From Moringa oleifera (Eukaryota > Streptophyta > Magnoliopsida > Brassicales > Moringaceae), in contig JAJFZO010000724.1 of the NCBI GenBank assembly GCA_021397835.1, positions 2,455,001-2,519,000 on the forward strand: a DNA stretch of 64,000 nt, written 5' to 3'. The translations under genes were made by a program, and so were the position numbers. The first letter of the stretch is position 1, and each line of letters starts with the position of its first letter. This document shows, in pieces, positions 36,423 through 49,664 of this stretch. The notes under the pieces were generated by a model that saw only the letters and a program-made list of their open reading frames with translations, did no database searches and had not been told where the DNA came from.

Positions 36423-38207
36423 ATGACTAAAATCAAACCTTCTCCTTTCCTTGTCACGTCGATGTCTTTCTTTCTTATTTGGATGAGTTTCTTTCTCCTT
36501 TCGAGTATTGCATCCGCGCATTTGTTAAAAACTTGTCAGTTTGATGCAATATATCAACTGGGGGATTCAATATCAGATACCGGTAACTTAATTCTTGAGG
36601 ATCCTTCCTCTATGTTTGCTCGACTTCCTTATGGAGAAACTAGTTTTAAGAAGGCAACGGGTCGTTGCTCAAACGGGTTGCTGATGATCGATTATATCGG
36701 TAACAATTTGACAATTATTGAGATATATAATCCTTTTCTTTCTCTATATTTTTATTTTAAAATTCTTATCACGACCCTTGCTCTTAATCATTTCTTATTA
36801 TTTTCATCTTGGTTGTTCTTTCAGTTCGAATTTTGTTTTTCATTCTTTTATTCTCCAAACTTGTCACAAACCTTATTTTATATACGACCCAAAGGCGTGA
36901 TCATCATATCAAATAGGCCTTATTTATTAACATATGATGTTAGTTTATCGTTAATCATTTTAAGATTTCGTTTAGCAATGTATGTTTAACTTTGTGTTTT
37001 TACAGCAATGTCAGCCGGAATCCCTTTGCTTAATCCTTATTTGAAGCAAGAGGCATCGACCACTTATGAACACGGGGTTAACTTCGCTGTCGCCGGATCC
37101 ACTGCTTTATCCGTCGACGTTTTGGCACGGAAAAATATTTTTGCTCCAGTTACCAACAGTTCTTTAAGCGTGCAACTTAACTGGATGTCTAACTATTTTA
37201 ATAAAACTTGTGATCAGAATGAAACAGGTTAGTGCTTCCGCCTCTTTAAATTGTACGCACATGTAATCGTCACGCATTGATAAAGAGATTTCAAGATTAA
37301 AAACAATATGTGCGATCGTTTTTATCCCAATTTTTATTTTGTTAAACAGAATGCAAAACGAAACCTAGCAGTTCTCTCTTCATGGTTGGTGAGATCGGAG
37401 GGAATGATTATAATTACGCGTTGTTTCAACGTAAAACTATCGAGGAAGTAAAGAGCATGGTCCCCGAAGTTATCGAAATCGTTAAGGATGCTGTTAAGGT
37501 GAGTCGCTTACAAAAATTTTATGGTTGCATATTTATGGTTACTATGACTGTCCAAATTCTAAACTAAAAATGTCTTATTTGATTGCAGAGAGTGATTAGC
37601 CATGGAGTAACTCGGGTGGTTGTTCCTGGAAACTTTCCGATCGGTTGTCTGCCAATTTATCTTACGGGGTTTCAAACTAACGAAACTGCTGCTTATGATG
37701 AATTCCATTGCCTAAAGGACTTGAACAACTTGGCTGTGTACCACAATGAACATCTACAACAAGCTATTGAAGAGTTAAGAAAAGAAAACCCTGGTACCGT
37801 CATAGTATATGGTGATTATTACAACGCTTATTTGTGGATTCTGCGACACATGTCATCACTAAGTAAGCACACATATATATTTTTCAAAATTTTATAATCC
37901 ATTAAATAGTTCTTTATTAATGTGAAACTGACGTCGCATAATATTTTGTTTCACACTTTAAACAGAATTCGATAGCAAATCGGTGCAACAAGCTTGCTGT
38001 GGGGTAGGAGGCGATTATAATTTCAGCTTTACCAAGATGTGTGGAGCTCCTGAAGTATCTGTGTGCCCCAATCCTATTGCCCATATCAGTTGGGATGGAA
38101 TTCACTTGACACAAAAAGCTTACTTTCACATGACGCAATGGCTATTCGCAGTATCTATCCACAGCTTAAATGCAAAGCTTGATTTGAAATATTTCATATT
38201 CCTTTGA
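36423..38207 (+). CDS. Unit 6: GDSL esterase/lipase with frameshifted C-terminus
   Basis: Exons are 36423-36699, 37006-37227, 37350-37498, 37589-37862 and 37966-38207. One A is missing at about 38143 (GGCTATTCGC instead of GGCTAATTCGC). From residue 368 on, the usual 12-residue tail is replaced by 20 residues, giving a 387-residue protein. All catalytic blocks lie before the shift, ending with Asp351 and His354, so activity is conceivable. However, the lost tail includes a Cys (Cys377 in unit 3) that may form a disulfide in the family. I keep it as a coding gene with an altered end. A base-calling error at AA is also possible. Confidence 0.75.
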
Positions 38208-38994
38208 AGACACGATAGTTGTAGTTAGTGAGTTTTATTTGGAAATGTAAAAACTAAAATTCGAATTTTATTTCGCGTTAAAATTTTTTAGTAAATTTTG
38301 TTTAAATATGCATTTGGTTGGTGTTTTTATCAAAATTTATGGTCATGACTGTGATATTTGTTTTGGATAATTGGATTTCAATTATTTATGGATATAAAAA
38401 ATAAATAAAAAATATATTAATTCATCGGATAAAAATCGTTTAAAATTATGAGGAATACTCCGTCTCTTAATCTTTATCTTGAACTTCAAAACATCTTCAA
38501 ACAAACTTTAGTTCATTAAACATAGTCAAATTAGATTTTGTCAAAAATTTTAAAAACAAAAAATATACAAATTGAAGATCTTGCACTAAGAATTTTGATT
38601 TCAAATTTTTATGAGAGTAAAAAAACATTCGCGCTACAAATACAAAAAAAAAAAATAGTGCTATTTGAGTGCTAAAAATATTCTTTAAAACTTTCGTACT
38701 ACAAAAAAATTTTCGAAACTCATAAAAAACAATTTGTGAGTTGAAAATTTTTCGAAATTAAAAGATTTACTTGAAGTGGAGTGTACAATTATTCATAACA
38801 AATAGGGATATTGGTAAATTTCATTCGTGAAGAGCGAACATGATTATGACGAGTGACTGATTATAATTTTAACTGTTAATTTACGAAGAGTGATGGTTAT
38901 AGAGTGGCTCATAATTCCCTCGAAAATTTCTCCATGGGTTATAATTTACGGTTAATTTGATTCTAATTTTATTAGATGTCCTTGAAGGGATAAA

Positions 38995-39249
38995 GCTTTA
39001 TTTTCTTTTGTTTGGGCTTATGATAATTTCTCTTGCATATTGATCATTTATTTATAAAGTATTTTCTGGCATATTGATAATTTGATACAAGAGAAAAGAT
39101 GTAATATTACAGTTTGGAGATTCCGTATCAAATATTGGATATCTTGGTAAATTCGTTGCGCGGGTGTAGAACAACTTTGTATTGGCTTTTTATCGACAAA
39201 AAGAAGAATCCGTCGCTTCAAATATATTATGCCTTGTGAGATAATTTAT
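38995..39249 (+). pseudogene. Relic GDSL exon 1 in spacer 6-7
   Basis: Decayed exon. It is followed by the rare spacer form TTATTATGGTGATAT, shared only with spacer 12-13. Confidence 0.65.
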
Positions 39250-39932
39250 ATTTTTTTAAAAAAATAAATAACTTGTTTTATAATTTATTATGGTGATATA
39301 AAAATAAATAAAACACTTTTATTAATAAATTTATCAAATTATTATATAACATTCCCTAATAAAAATTAACTCATTGTAAATTAATAAAAAATGAAAAAAT
39401 ATATATAAACTATATAATAATTTTTTCATCAATCCATATTTTGTTTTTTGAAAAAGCACACAAGAATTAATTTTCGGCAATTATTCCTTTTTTAAAAGTC
39501 GAAATGAAAAACTAAATTCTATGGAAGAGGAACCAATACTTCACTGTCGCGATCACTTCGTTAAAAGATGACAATTTCCTTTCGTTTAAGCTAATCAATT
39601 CAAATTTATTGTAACATCAAATTCAACTAATGGTAATAGCAGCGAGCAATAATTTGTCTTGCAAAGTTTTGATAGCGCTTAATAGATGGTGTTCAATAAA
39701 TGTTGTTTTATGTACAGATAAATAAAATTAAAATTTAAAATTTTTAAGTTAGTTTCACAGAATCATCATCGTGCCTTGACCTAATTTCAAAATTGAAAGT
39801 TAAAAGAAATGGAGTCTATCTAGCAACATATCCATATATCCTTCAGTTTCTTTTGACTTATATGCTACCAATCTATTCCGTTACAAATCTTTCTCTTTAA
39901 TAAAATATTATAAAATCATAAACTAATTATTT

Positions 39933-40119
39933 ACGCGCGCGCGCACACATATATATATAGTTTTATATTATTGGTGACTCATTCTAAGGATAGGAGTTAG
40001 AAATCTGAATCCAATCATCACTACGATTTGATTTCACTAGAAGAGCTTTATTCCAAGTAACAAAAGGAGTTTGAATTGTTTTAGGAATAAATGACTTATC
40101 CTCCATAGCTCTATATATA
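39933..40119 (+). promoter_or_regulatory. Unit 7 promoter region
   Basis: Alternating tract with a shorter (TA)n part than units 3-6. TATATATA box at 40112-40119, 106 bp before the ATG. Confidence 0.5.
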
Positions 40120-40217
40120 CAACAGCCTCCTAGACAGTGCTTTTTCATAACTGCGACTATATCACTTTTTGTTTACTCTCGATAACAAAGGTCTAATAGC
40201 TATTCTTTTGAGCAACA

Positions 40218-42045
40218 ATGACTAAAATCAAACCTTCTCCTTTCCTTGTCACGTCGATGTCTTTCTTTCTTATTTGGATGAGTTTCTTTCTCCTTTCGAG
40301 TATTGCATCCGCGCATTTGTTAAAAACTTGTCAGTTTGATGCAATATATCAACTGGGGGATTCAATATCAGACACCGGTAACTTAATTCTTGAGGATCCT
40401 TCCTCTATGTTTGCTCGACTTCCTTATGGAGAAACTAGTTTTAAGAAGGCAACGGGTCGTTGCTCAAACGGGTTGCTGATGATCGATTATATCGGTAACA
40501 ATTTGACAATTATTGAGATATATAATCCTTTTCTTTCTCTATATTTTTATTTTAAAATTCTTATCACGACCCTTGCTCTTAATCATTTCTTATTATTTTC
40601 ATCTTGGTTGTTCTTTCAGTTCGAATTTTGTTTTTCATTCTTTTATTCTCCAAACTTGTCACAAACCTTATTTTATATACGACCCAAAGGCGTGATCATC
40701 ATATCAAATAGGCCTTATTTATTAACATATGATGTTAGTTTATCGTTAATCATTTTAAGATTTCGTTTAGCAATGTATGTTTAACTTTGTGTTTTTACAG
40801 CAATGTCAGCCGGAATCCCTTTGCTTAATCCTTATTTGAAGCAAGAGGCATCGACCACTTATGAACACGGGGTTAACTTCGCTGTCGCCGGATCCACTGC
40901 TTTATCCGTCGACGTTTTGGCACGGAAAAATATTTTTGCTCCAGTTACCAACAGTTCTTTAAGCGTGCAACTTAACTGGATGTCTAACTATTTTAATAAA
41001 ACTTGTGATCAGAATGAAACAGGTTAGTGCTTCCGCCTCTTTAAATTGTACGCACATGTAATCGTCACGCATTGATAAAGAGATTTCAAGATTAAAAACA
41101 ATATGTGCGATCGTTTTTATCCCAATTTTTATTTTGTTAAACAGAATGCAAAACGAAACCTAGCAGTTCTCTCTTCATGGTTGGTGAGATCGGAGGGAAT
41201 GATTATAATTACGCGTTGTTTCAACGTAAAACTATCGAGGAAGTAAAGAGCATGGTCCCCGAAGTTATCGAAATCGTTAAGGATGCTGTTAAGGTGAGTC
41301 GCTTACAAAAATTTTATGGTTGCATATTTATGGTTACTATGACTGTCCAAATTCTAAACTAAAAATGTCTTATTTGATTGCAGAGAGTGATTAGCCATGG
41401 AGTAACTCGGGTGGTTGTTCCTGGAAACTTTCCGATCGGTTGTCTGCCAATTTATCTTACGGGGTTTCAAACTAACGAAACTGCTGCTTATGATGAATTC
41501 CATTGCCTAAAGGACTTGAACAACTTGGCTGTGTACCACAATGAACATCTACAACAAGCTATTGAAGAGTTAAGAAAAGAAAACCCTGGTACCGTCATAG
41601 TATATGGTGATTATTACAACGCTTATTTGTGGATTCTGCGACACATGTCATCACTAAGTAAGCACACATATATATTTTTCAAAATTTTATAATCCATTAA
41701 ATAGTTCTTTATTAATGTGAAACTGACGTCGCATAATATTTTGTTTCACACTTTAATAATCCATTAAATAGTTCTTTATTAATGTGAAACTGACGTCGCA
41801 TAATATTTTGTTTCACACTTTAAACAGAATTCGATAGCAAATCGGTGCAACAAGCTTGCTGTGGGGTAGGAGGCGATTATAATTTCAGCTTTACCAAGAT
41901 GTGTGGAGCTCCTGAAGTATCTGTGTGCCCCAATCCTATTGCCCATATCAGTTGGGATGGAATTCACTTGACACAAAAAGCTTACTTTCACATGACGCAA
42001 TGGCTAATTCGCAGTATCTATCCACAGCTTAAATGCAAAGCTTGA
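40218..42045 (+). CDS. Unit 7: secreted GDSL esterase/lipase (intact, duplicated intron 4 segment)
   Basis: Exons are 40218-40494, 40801-41022, 41145-41293, 41384-41657 and 41828-42045. The protein is identical to that of unit 3. Exon 1 carries a silent GAC for Asp52 (CAGACACCGG), shared only with unit 13. Intron 4 contains a 67-bp direct tandem duplication (41690-41823). The first copy ends before the AACAG acceptor, so only the normal acceptor remains and splicing should be unchanged. The duplication accounts for most of the longest unit spacing in the array (3856 bp). Confidence 0.9.
41690..41823 (+). repeat. 67-bp tandem duplication in intron 4 of unit 7
   Basis: The segment beginning TAATCCATTAAATAGTTC and ending CACACTT occurs twice back to back, offset by 67 bp. 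No other unit has it. Confidence 0.95.
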
Positions 42046-42860
42046 TTTGAAATATTTCATATTCCTTTGAAGACACGATAGTTGTAGTTAGTGAGTTTTA
42101 TTTGGAAATGTAAAAACTAAAATTCGAATTTTATTTCGCGTTAAAATTTTTTAGTAAATTTTGTTTAAATATGCATTTGGTTGGTGTTTTTATCAAAATT
42201 TATGGTCATGACTGTGATATTTGTTTTGGATAATTGGATTTCAATTATTTATGGATATAAAAAATAAATAAAAAATATATTAATTCATCGGATAAAAATC
42301 GTTTAAAATTATGAGGAATACTCCGTCTCTTAATCTTTATCTTGAACTTCAAAACATCTTCAAACAAACTTTAGTTCATTAAACATAGTCAAATTAGATT
42401 TTGTCGAAAATTTTAAAAACAAAAAATATACAAATTAAAGATCTTGCGCTAAGAATTTTGATTTCAAATTTTTATGAGAGTAAAAAAATATTCGCGCTAC
42501 AAATACAAAAAAAAAAAAAATTAGTGCTATTTGAGTGCTAAAAATATTCTTTAAAACTTTCGTACTACAAAAAAATTTTCGAAACTCATAAAAAACAGTT
42601 TGTGAGTTGAAAATTTTTCGAAATTAAAAGATTTACTTGAAGTGGAGTGTACAATTATTCATAACAAATAGGGATATTGGTAAATTTCATTCGTGAAGAG
42701 CGAACATGATTATGACGAGTGACTGATTATAATTTTAACTGTTAATTTACGAAGAGTGATGGTTATAGAGTGGCTCATAATTCCCTCGAAAATTTCTCCA
42801 TGGGTTATAATTTACGGTTAATTTGATTCTAATTTTATTAGATGTCCTCGAAGGGATAAA

Positions 42861-43115
42861 GCTTTATTTTCTTTTGTTTGGGCTTATGATAATTTCTCTT
42901 GCATATTGATCATTTATTTATAAAGTATTTTCTGGCATATTGATAATTTGATACAAGAGAAAAGATGTAATATTACAGTTTGGAGATTCCGTATCAAATA
43001 TTGGATATCTTGGTAAATTCGTTGCGCGGGTGTAGAACAACTTTGTATTGGCTTTTTATCGACAAAAAGAAGAATCCGTCGCTTCAAATATATTATGCCT
43101 TGTGAGATAATTTAT
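42861..43115 (+). pseudogene. Relic GDSL exon 1 in spacer 7-8
   Basis: Decayed exon followed by the short spacer form. Like spacer 4-5, its upstream flank carries GATCTTGCGCTAAG. Confidence 0.65.
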
Positions 43116-43786
43116 AATTTTTTTAAAAAATAAATAACTTGTTTTATTGATATAAAAATAAATAAAACACTTTTATTAATAAATTTATCAAATTATTATA
43201 TAACATTCCCTAATAAAAATTAACTCATTGTAAATTAATAAAAAATGAAAAAATATATATAAACTATATAATAATTTTTTCATCAATCCATATTTTGTTT
43301 TTAGAAAAAGCACACAAGAATTAATTTTCGGCAATTATTGCTTTTTGAAAAGTCGAAATGAAAAACTAAATTCTATGGAAGAGGAACCAATATTTCACTG
43401 TCGCGATCACTTCGTTAAAAGATGACAATTTCCTTTCGTTTAAGCTAATCAATTCAAATTTATTGTAACATCAAATTCAGCTAATGGTAATAGCAGCGAG
43501 CAATAATTTGTCTTGCAAAGTTTTGATAGCGCTTAATAGATGGTGTTCAATAAATGTTGTTTTATGTACAGATAAATAAAATTAAAATTTAAAATTTTTA
43601 AGTTAGTTTGACAGAATCATCATCGTGCCTTGACCTAATTTCAAAATTGAAAGTTAAAAGAAATGGAGTCTATCTAGCAACATATCCATATATCCTTCAG
43701 TTTCTTTTGACTTATATGCTACCAATCTATTCCGTTACAAATCTTTCTCTTTAATAAAATATTATAAAATCATAAACTAATTATTT

Positions 43787-43975
43787 ACGCGCGCGCGCAC
43801 ACATATATATATATAGTTTTATATTATTGGTGACTCATTCTAAGGATAGGAGTTAGAAATCTGAATCCAATCATCACTACGATTTGATTTCACTAGAAGA
43901 GCTTTATTCCAAGTAACAAAAGGAGTTTGAATTGTTTTAGGAATAAATGACTTATCCTCCATAGCTCTATATATA
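43787..43975 (+). promoter_or_regulatory. Unit 8 promoter region
   Basis: Alternating tract, then TATATATA box at 43968-43975, 106 bp before the ATG. Confidence 0.5.
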
Positions 43976-44073
43976 CAACAGCCTCCTAGACAGTGCTTTT
44001 TCATAACTGCGACTATATCACTTTTTGTTTACTCTCGATAACAAAGGTCTAATAGCTATTCTTTTGAGCAACA

Positions 44074-45850
44074 ATGACTAAAATCAAACCTTCTCCTTTC
44101 CTTGTCACGTCGATGTCTTTCTTTCTTATTTGGATGAGTTTCTTTCTCCTTTCGAGTATTGCATCCGCGCATTTGTTAAAAACTTGTCAGTTTGATGCAA
44201 TATATCAACTGGGGGATTCAATATCAGATACCGGTAACTTAATTCTTGAGGATCCTTCCTCTATGTTTGCTCGACTTCCTTATGGAGAAACTAGTTTTAA
44301 GAAGGCAACGGGTCGTTGCTCAAACGGGTCGTTGCTCAAACGGGTTGCTGATGATCGATTATATCGGTAACAATTTGACAATTATTGAGATATATAATCC
44401 TTTTCTTTCTCTATATTTTTATTTTAAAATTCTTATCACGACCCTTGCTCTTAATCATTTCTTATTATTTTCATCTTGGTTGTTCTTTCAGGTCGAATTT
44501 TGTTTTTCATTCTTTTATTCTCCAAACTTGTCACAAACCTTATTTTATATACGACCCAAAGGCGTGATCATCATATCAAATAGGCCTTATTTATTAACAT
44601 ATGATGTTAGTTTATCGTTAATCATTTTAAGATTTCGTTTAGCAATGTATGTTTAACTTTGTGTTTTTACAGCAATGTCAGCCGGAATCCCTTTGCTTAA
44701 TCCTTATTTGAAGCAAGAGGCATCGACCACTTATGAACACGGGGTTAACTTCGCTGTCGCCGGATCCACTGCTTTATCCGTCGACGTTTTGGCACGGAAA
44801 AATATTTTTGCTCCAGTTACCAACAGTTCTTTAAGCGTGCAACTTAACTGGATGTCTAACTATTTTAATAAAACTTGTGATCAGAATGAAACAGGTTAGT
44901 GCTTCCGCCTCTTTAAATTGTACGCACATGTAATCGTCACGCATTGATAAAGAGATTTCAAGATTAAAAACAATATGTGCGATCGTTTTTATCCCAATTT
45001 TTATTTTGTTAAACAGAATGCAAAACGAAACCTAGCAGTTCTCTCTTCATGGTTGGTGAGATCGGAGGGAATGATTATAATTACGCGTTGTTTCAACGTA
45101 AAACTATCGAGGAAGTAAAGAGCATGGTCCCCGAAGTTATCGAAATCGTTAAGGATGCTGTTAAGGTGAGTCGCTTACAAAAATTTTATGGTTGCATATT
45201 TATGGTTACTATGACTGTCCAAATTCTAAACTAAAAATGTCTTATTTGATTGCAGAGAGTGATTAGCCATGGAGTAACTCGGGTGGTTGTTCCTGGAAAC
45301 TTTCCGATCGGTTGTCTGCCAATTTATCTTACTGGGTTTCAAACTAACGAAACTGCTGCTTATGATGAATTCCATTGCCTAAAGGACTTGAACAACTTGG
45401 CTGTGTACCACAATGAACATCTACAACAAGCTGTTGAAGAGTTAAGAAAAGAAAACCCTGGTACCGTCATAGTATATGGTGATTATTACAACGCTTATTT
45501 GTGGATTCTGCGACACATGTCATCACTAAGTAAGCACACATATATATTTTTCAAAATTTTATAATCCATTAAATAGTTCTTTATTAATGTGAAACTGACG
45601 TCGCATAATATTTTGTTTCACACTTTAAACAGAATTCGATAGCAAATCGGTGCAACAAGCTTGCTGTGGGGTAGGAGGCGATTATAATTTCAGCTTTACC
45701 AAGATGTGTGGAGCTCCTGAAGTATCTGTGTGCCCCAATCCTATTGCCCATATCAGTTGGGATGGAATTCACTTGACACAAAAAGCTTACTTTCACATGA
45801 CGCAATGGCTAATTCGCAGTATCTATCCACAGCTTAAATGCAAAGCTTGA
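44074..45850 (+). pseudogene. Unit 8: GDSL esterase/lipase gene frameshifted by a 16-bp duplication in exon 1
   Basis: Exons would be 44074-44366, 44673-44894, 45017-45165, 45256-45529 and 45633-45850. Exon 1 is 16 bp longer because GTCGTTGCTCAAACGG, which encodes the RCSNG region, occurs twice at about 44310-44341. The shift changes the frame to NGSLLKRVADDRLYR. If spliced normally, exon 2 reaches a stop after about nine codons, so only about 105 residues would be made, with block I but no later block. Exons 2-5 are otherwise intact and carry the I276V-type exon 4 shared with units 9-11. Confidence 0.88.
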
Positions 45851-46665
45851 TTTGAAATATTTCATATTCCTTTGAAGACACGATAGTTGTAATTAGTGAG
45901 TTTTATTTGGAAATGTAAAAACTAAAATTCGAATTTTATTTCGCGTTAAAATTTTTTAGTAAATTTTGTTTAAATATGCATTTGGTTGGTGTTTTTATCA
46001 AAATTTATGGTCATGACTGTGATATTTGTTTTGGATAATTGGATTTCAATTATTTATGGATATAAAAAATAAATAAAAAATATATTAATTCATCGGATAA
46101 AAATCGTTTAAAATTATGAGGAATACTCCGTCTCTTAATCTTTATCCTGAACTTCAAAACATCTTCAAACAAACTTTAGTTCATTAAACATAGTCAAATT
46201 AGATTTTGTCGAAAATTTTAAAAACAAAAAATATGCAAATTGAAGATCTTGCACTAAGAATTTTGATTTCAAATTTTTATGAGAGTAAAAAAAATATTCG
46301 CGCTACAAATACAAAAAAAAAAAAATTAGTGCTATTTGAGTGCTAAAAATATTCTTTAAAACTTTCGTACTACAAAAAAATTTTCGAAACTCATAAAAAA
46401 CAGTTTGTGAGTTGAAAATTTTTCGAAATTAAAAGATTTACTTGAAGTGGAGTGTACAATTATTCATAACAAATAGGGATATTGGTAAATTTCATTCGTG
46501 AAGAGCGAACATGATTATGACGAGTGACTGATTATAATTTTAACTGTTAATTTACGAAGAGTGATGGTTATAGAGTGGCTCATAATTCCCTCGAAAATTT
46601 CTCCATGGGTTATAATTTACGGTTAATTTGATTCTAATTTTATTAGATGTCCTTGAAGGGATAAA

Positions 46666-46920
46666 GCTTTATTTTCTTTTGTTTGGGCTTATGATAATTT
46701 CTCTTGCATATTGATCATTTATTTATAAAGTATTTTCTGGCATATTGATAATTTGATACAAGAGAAAAGATGTAATATTACAGTTTGGAGATTCCGTATC
46801 AAATATTGGATATCTTGGTAAATTCGTTGCGCGGGTGTAGAACAACTTTGTATTGGCTTTTTATCGACAAAAAGAAGAATCCGTCGCTTCAAATATATTA
46901 TGCCTTGTGAGATAATTTAT
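46666..46920 (+). pseudogene. Relic GDSL exon 1 in spacer 8-9
   Basis: Decayed exon, long spacer form. The upstream flank has AAATATGCAAATTG, shared with spacers 9-10 and 10-11. Confidence 0.65.
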
Positions 46921-47603
46921 AATTTTTTTAAAAAATAAATAACTTGTTTTATAATTTATTATATTGATATAAAAATAAATAAAACACTTTTATTAATAAA
47001 TTTATCAAATTATTATATAACATTCCCTAATAAAAATTAACTCATTGTAAATTAATAAAAAATGAAAAAATATATATAAACTATATAATAATTTTTTCAT
47101 CAATCCATATTTTGTTTTTAGAAAAAGCACACAAGAATTAATTTTCGGCAATTATTGCTTTTTGAAAAGTCGAAATGAAAAACTAAATTCTATGGAAGAG
47201 GAACCAATATTTCACTGTCGCGATCACTTCGTTAAAAGATGACAATTTCCTTTCGTTTAAGCTAATCAATTCAAATTTATTGTAACATCAAATTCAGCTA
47301 ATGGTAATAGCAGCGAGCAATAATTTGTCTTGCAAAGTTTTGATAGCGCTTAATAGATGGTGTTCAATAAATGTTGTTTTATGTACAGATAAATAAAATT
47401 AAAATTTAAAATTTTTAAGTTAGTTTGACAGAATCATCATCGTGCCTTGACCTAATTTCAAAATTGAAAGTTAAAAGAAATGGAGTCTATCTAGCAACAT
47501 ATCCATATATCCTTCAGTTTCTTTTGACTTATATGCTACCAATCTATTCCGTTACAAATCTTTCTCTTTAATAAAATATTATAAAATCATAAACTAATTA
47601 TTT

Positions 47604-47792
47604 ACGCGCGCGCGCACACATATATATATATAGTTTTATATTATTGGTGACTCATTCTAAGGATAGGAGTTAGAAATCTGAATCCAATCATCACTACGAT
47701 TTGATTTCACTAGAAGAGCTTTATTCCAAGTAACAAAAGGAGTTTGAATTGTTTTAGGAATAAATGACTTATCCTCCATAGCTCTATATATA
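47604..47792 (+). promoter_or_regulatory. Unit 9 promoter region
   Basis: Alternating tract, then TATATATA box at 47785-47792, 106 bp before the ATG. Confidence 0.5.
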
Positions 47793-47890
47793 CAACAGCC
47801 TCCTAGACAGTGCTTTTTCATAACTGCGACTATATCACTTTTTGTTTACTCTCGATAACAAAGGTCTAATAGCTATTCTTTTGAGCAACA

Positions 47891-49664
47891 ATGACTAAAA
47901 TCAAACCTTCTCCTTTCCTTGTCACGTCGATGTCTTTCTTTCTTATTTGGATGAGTTTCTTTCTCCTTTCGAGTATTGCATCCGCGCATTTGTTAAAAAC
48001 TTGTCAGTTTGATGCAATATATCAACTGGGGGATTCAATATCAGATACCGGTAACTTAATTCTTGAGGATCCTTCCTCTATGTTTGCTCGACTTCCTTAT
48101 GGAGAAACTAGTTTTAAGAAGGCAACGGGTCGTTGCTCAAACGGGTTGCTCAAACGGGTTGCTGATGATCGATTATATCGGTAACAATTTGACAATTATT
48201 GAGATATATAATCCTTTTCTTTCTCTATATTTTTATTTTAAAATTCTTATCACGACCCTTGCTCTTAATCATTTCTTATTATTTTCATCTTGGTTGTTCT
48301 TTCAGTTCGAATTTTGTTTTTCATTCTTTTATTCTCCAAACTTGTCGCAAACCTTATTTTATATACGACCCAAAGGCGTGATCATCATATCAAATAGGCC
48401 TTATTTATTAACATATGATGTTAGTTTATCGTTAATCATTTTAAGATTTCGTTTAGCAATGTATGTTTAACTTTGTGTTTTTACAGCAATGTCAGCCGGA
48501 ATCCCTTTGCTTAATCCTTATTTGAAGCAAGAGGCATCGACCACTTATGAACACGGGGTTAACTTCGCTGTCGCCGGATCCACTGCTTTATCCGTCGACG
48601 TTTTGGCACGGAAAAATATTTTTGCTCCAGTTACCAACAGTTCTTTAAGCGTGCAACTTAACTGGATGTCTAACTATTTTAATAAAACTTGTGATCAGAA
48701 TGAAACAGGTTAGTGCTTCCGCCTCTTTAAATTGTACGCACATGTAATCGTCACGCATTGATAAAGAGATTTCAAGATTAAAAACAATATGTGCGATCGT
48801 TTTTATCCCAATTTTTATTTTGTTAAACAGAATGCAAAACGAAACCTAGCAGTTCTCTCTTCATGGTTGGTGAGATCGGAGGGAATGATTATAATTACGC
48901 GTTGTTTCAACGTAAAACTATCGAGGAAGTAAAGAGCATGGTCCCCGAAGTTATCGAAATCGTTAAGGATGCTGTTAAGGTGAGTCGCTTACAAAAATTT
49001 TATGGTTGCATATTTATGGTTACTATGACTGTCCAAATTCTAAACTAAAAATGTCTTATTTGATTGCAGAGAGTGATTAGCCATGGAGTAACTCGGGTGG
49101 TTGTTCCTGGAAACTTTCCGATCGGTTGTCTGCCAATTTATCTTACTGGGTTTCAAACTAACGAAACTGCTGCTTATGATGAATTCCATTGCCTAAAGGA
49201 CTTGAACAACTTGGCTGTGTACCACAATGAACATCTACAACAAGCTGTTGAAGAGTTAAGAAAAGAAAACCCTGGTACCGTCATAGTATATGGTGATTAT
49301 TACAACGCTTATTTGTGGATTCTGCGACACATGTCATCACTAAGTAAGCACACATATATATTTTTCAAAATTTTATAATCCATTAAATAGTTCTTTATTA
49401 ATGTGAAACTGACGTCGCATAATATTTTGTTTCACACTTTAAACAGAATTCGATAGCAAATCGGTGCAACAAGCTTGCTGTGGGGTAGGAGGCGATTATA
49501 ATTTCAGCTTTACCAAGATGTGTGGAGCTCCTGAAGTATCTGTGTGCCCCAATCCTATTGCCCATATCAGTTGGGATGGAATTCACTTGACACAAAAAGC
49601 TTACTTTCACATGACGCAATGGCTAATTCGCAGTATCTATCCACAGCTTAAATGCAAAGCTTGA
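47891..49664 (+). pseudogene. Unit 9: GDSL esterase/lipase gene frameshifted by a 13-bp duplication in exon 1
   Basis: Exons would be 47891-48180, 48487-48708, 48831-48979, 49070-49343 and 49447-49664. Exon 1 has a 13-bp duplication of GTTGCTCAAACGG at about 48132-48157, at the same motif as in unit 8 but of different length. Both duplications shift the frame the same way and lead to the same early stop in exon 2. The rest is intact. Intron 1 carries the CTTGTCGCAAACC variant shared with units 10 and 11. Confidence 0.88.

Noticed and set aside
44246..44656. 136-codon frame in unit 8 (and 135 codons in unit 9) as an alternative protein
   Set aside because: It starts out of frame in exon 1 and re-enters the normal frame only because of the duplication. 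It lacks the signal peptide and GDS Ser and then runs into intron 1.
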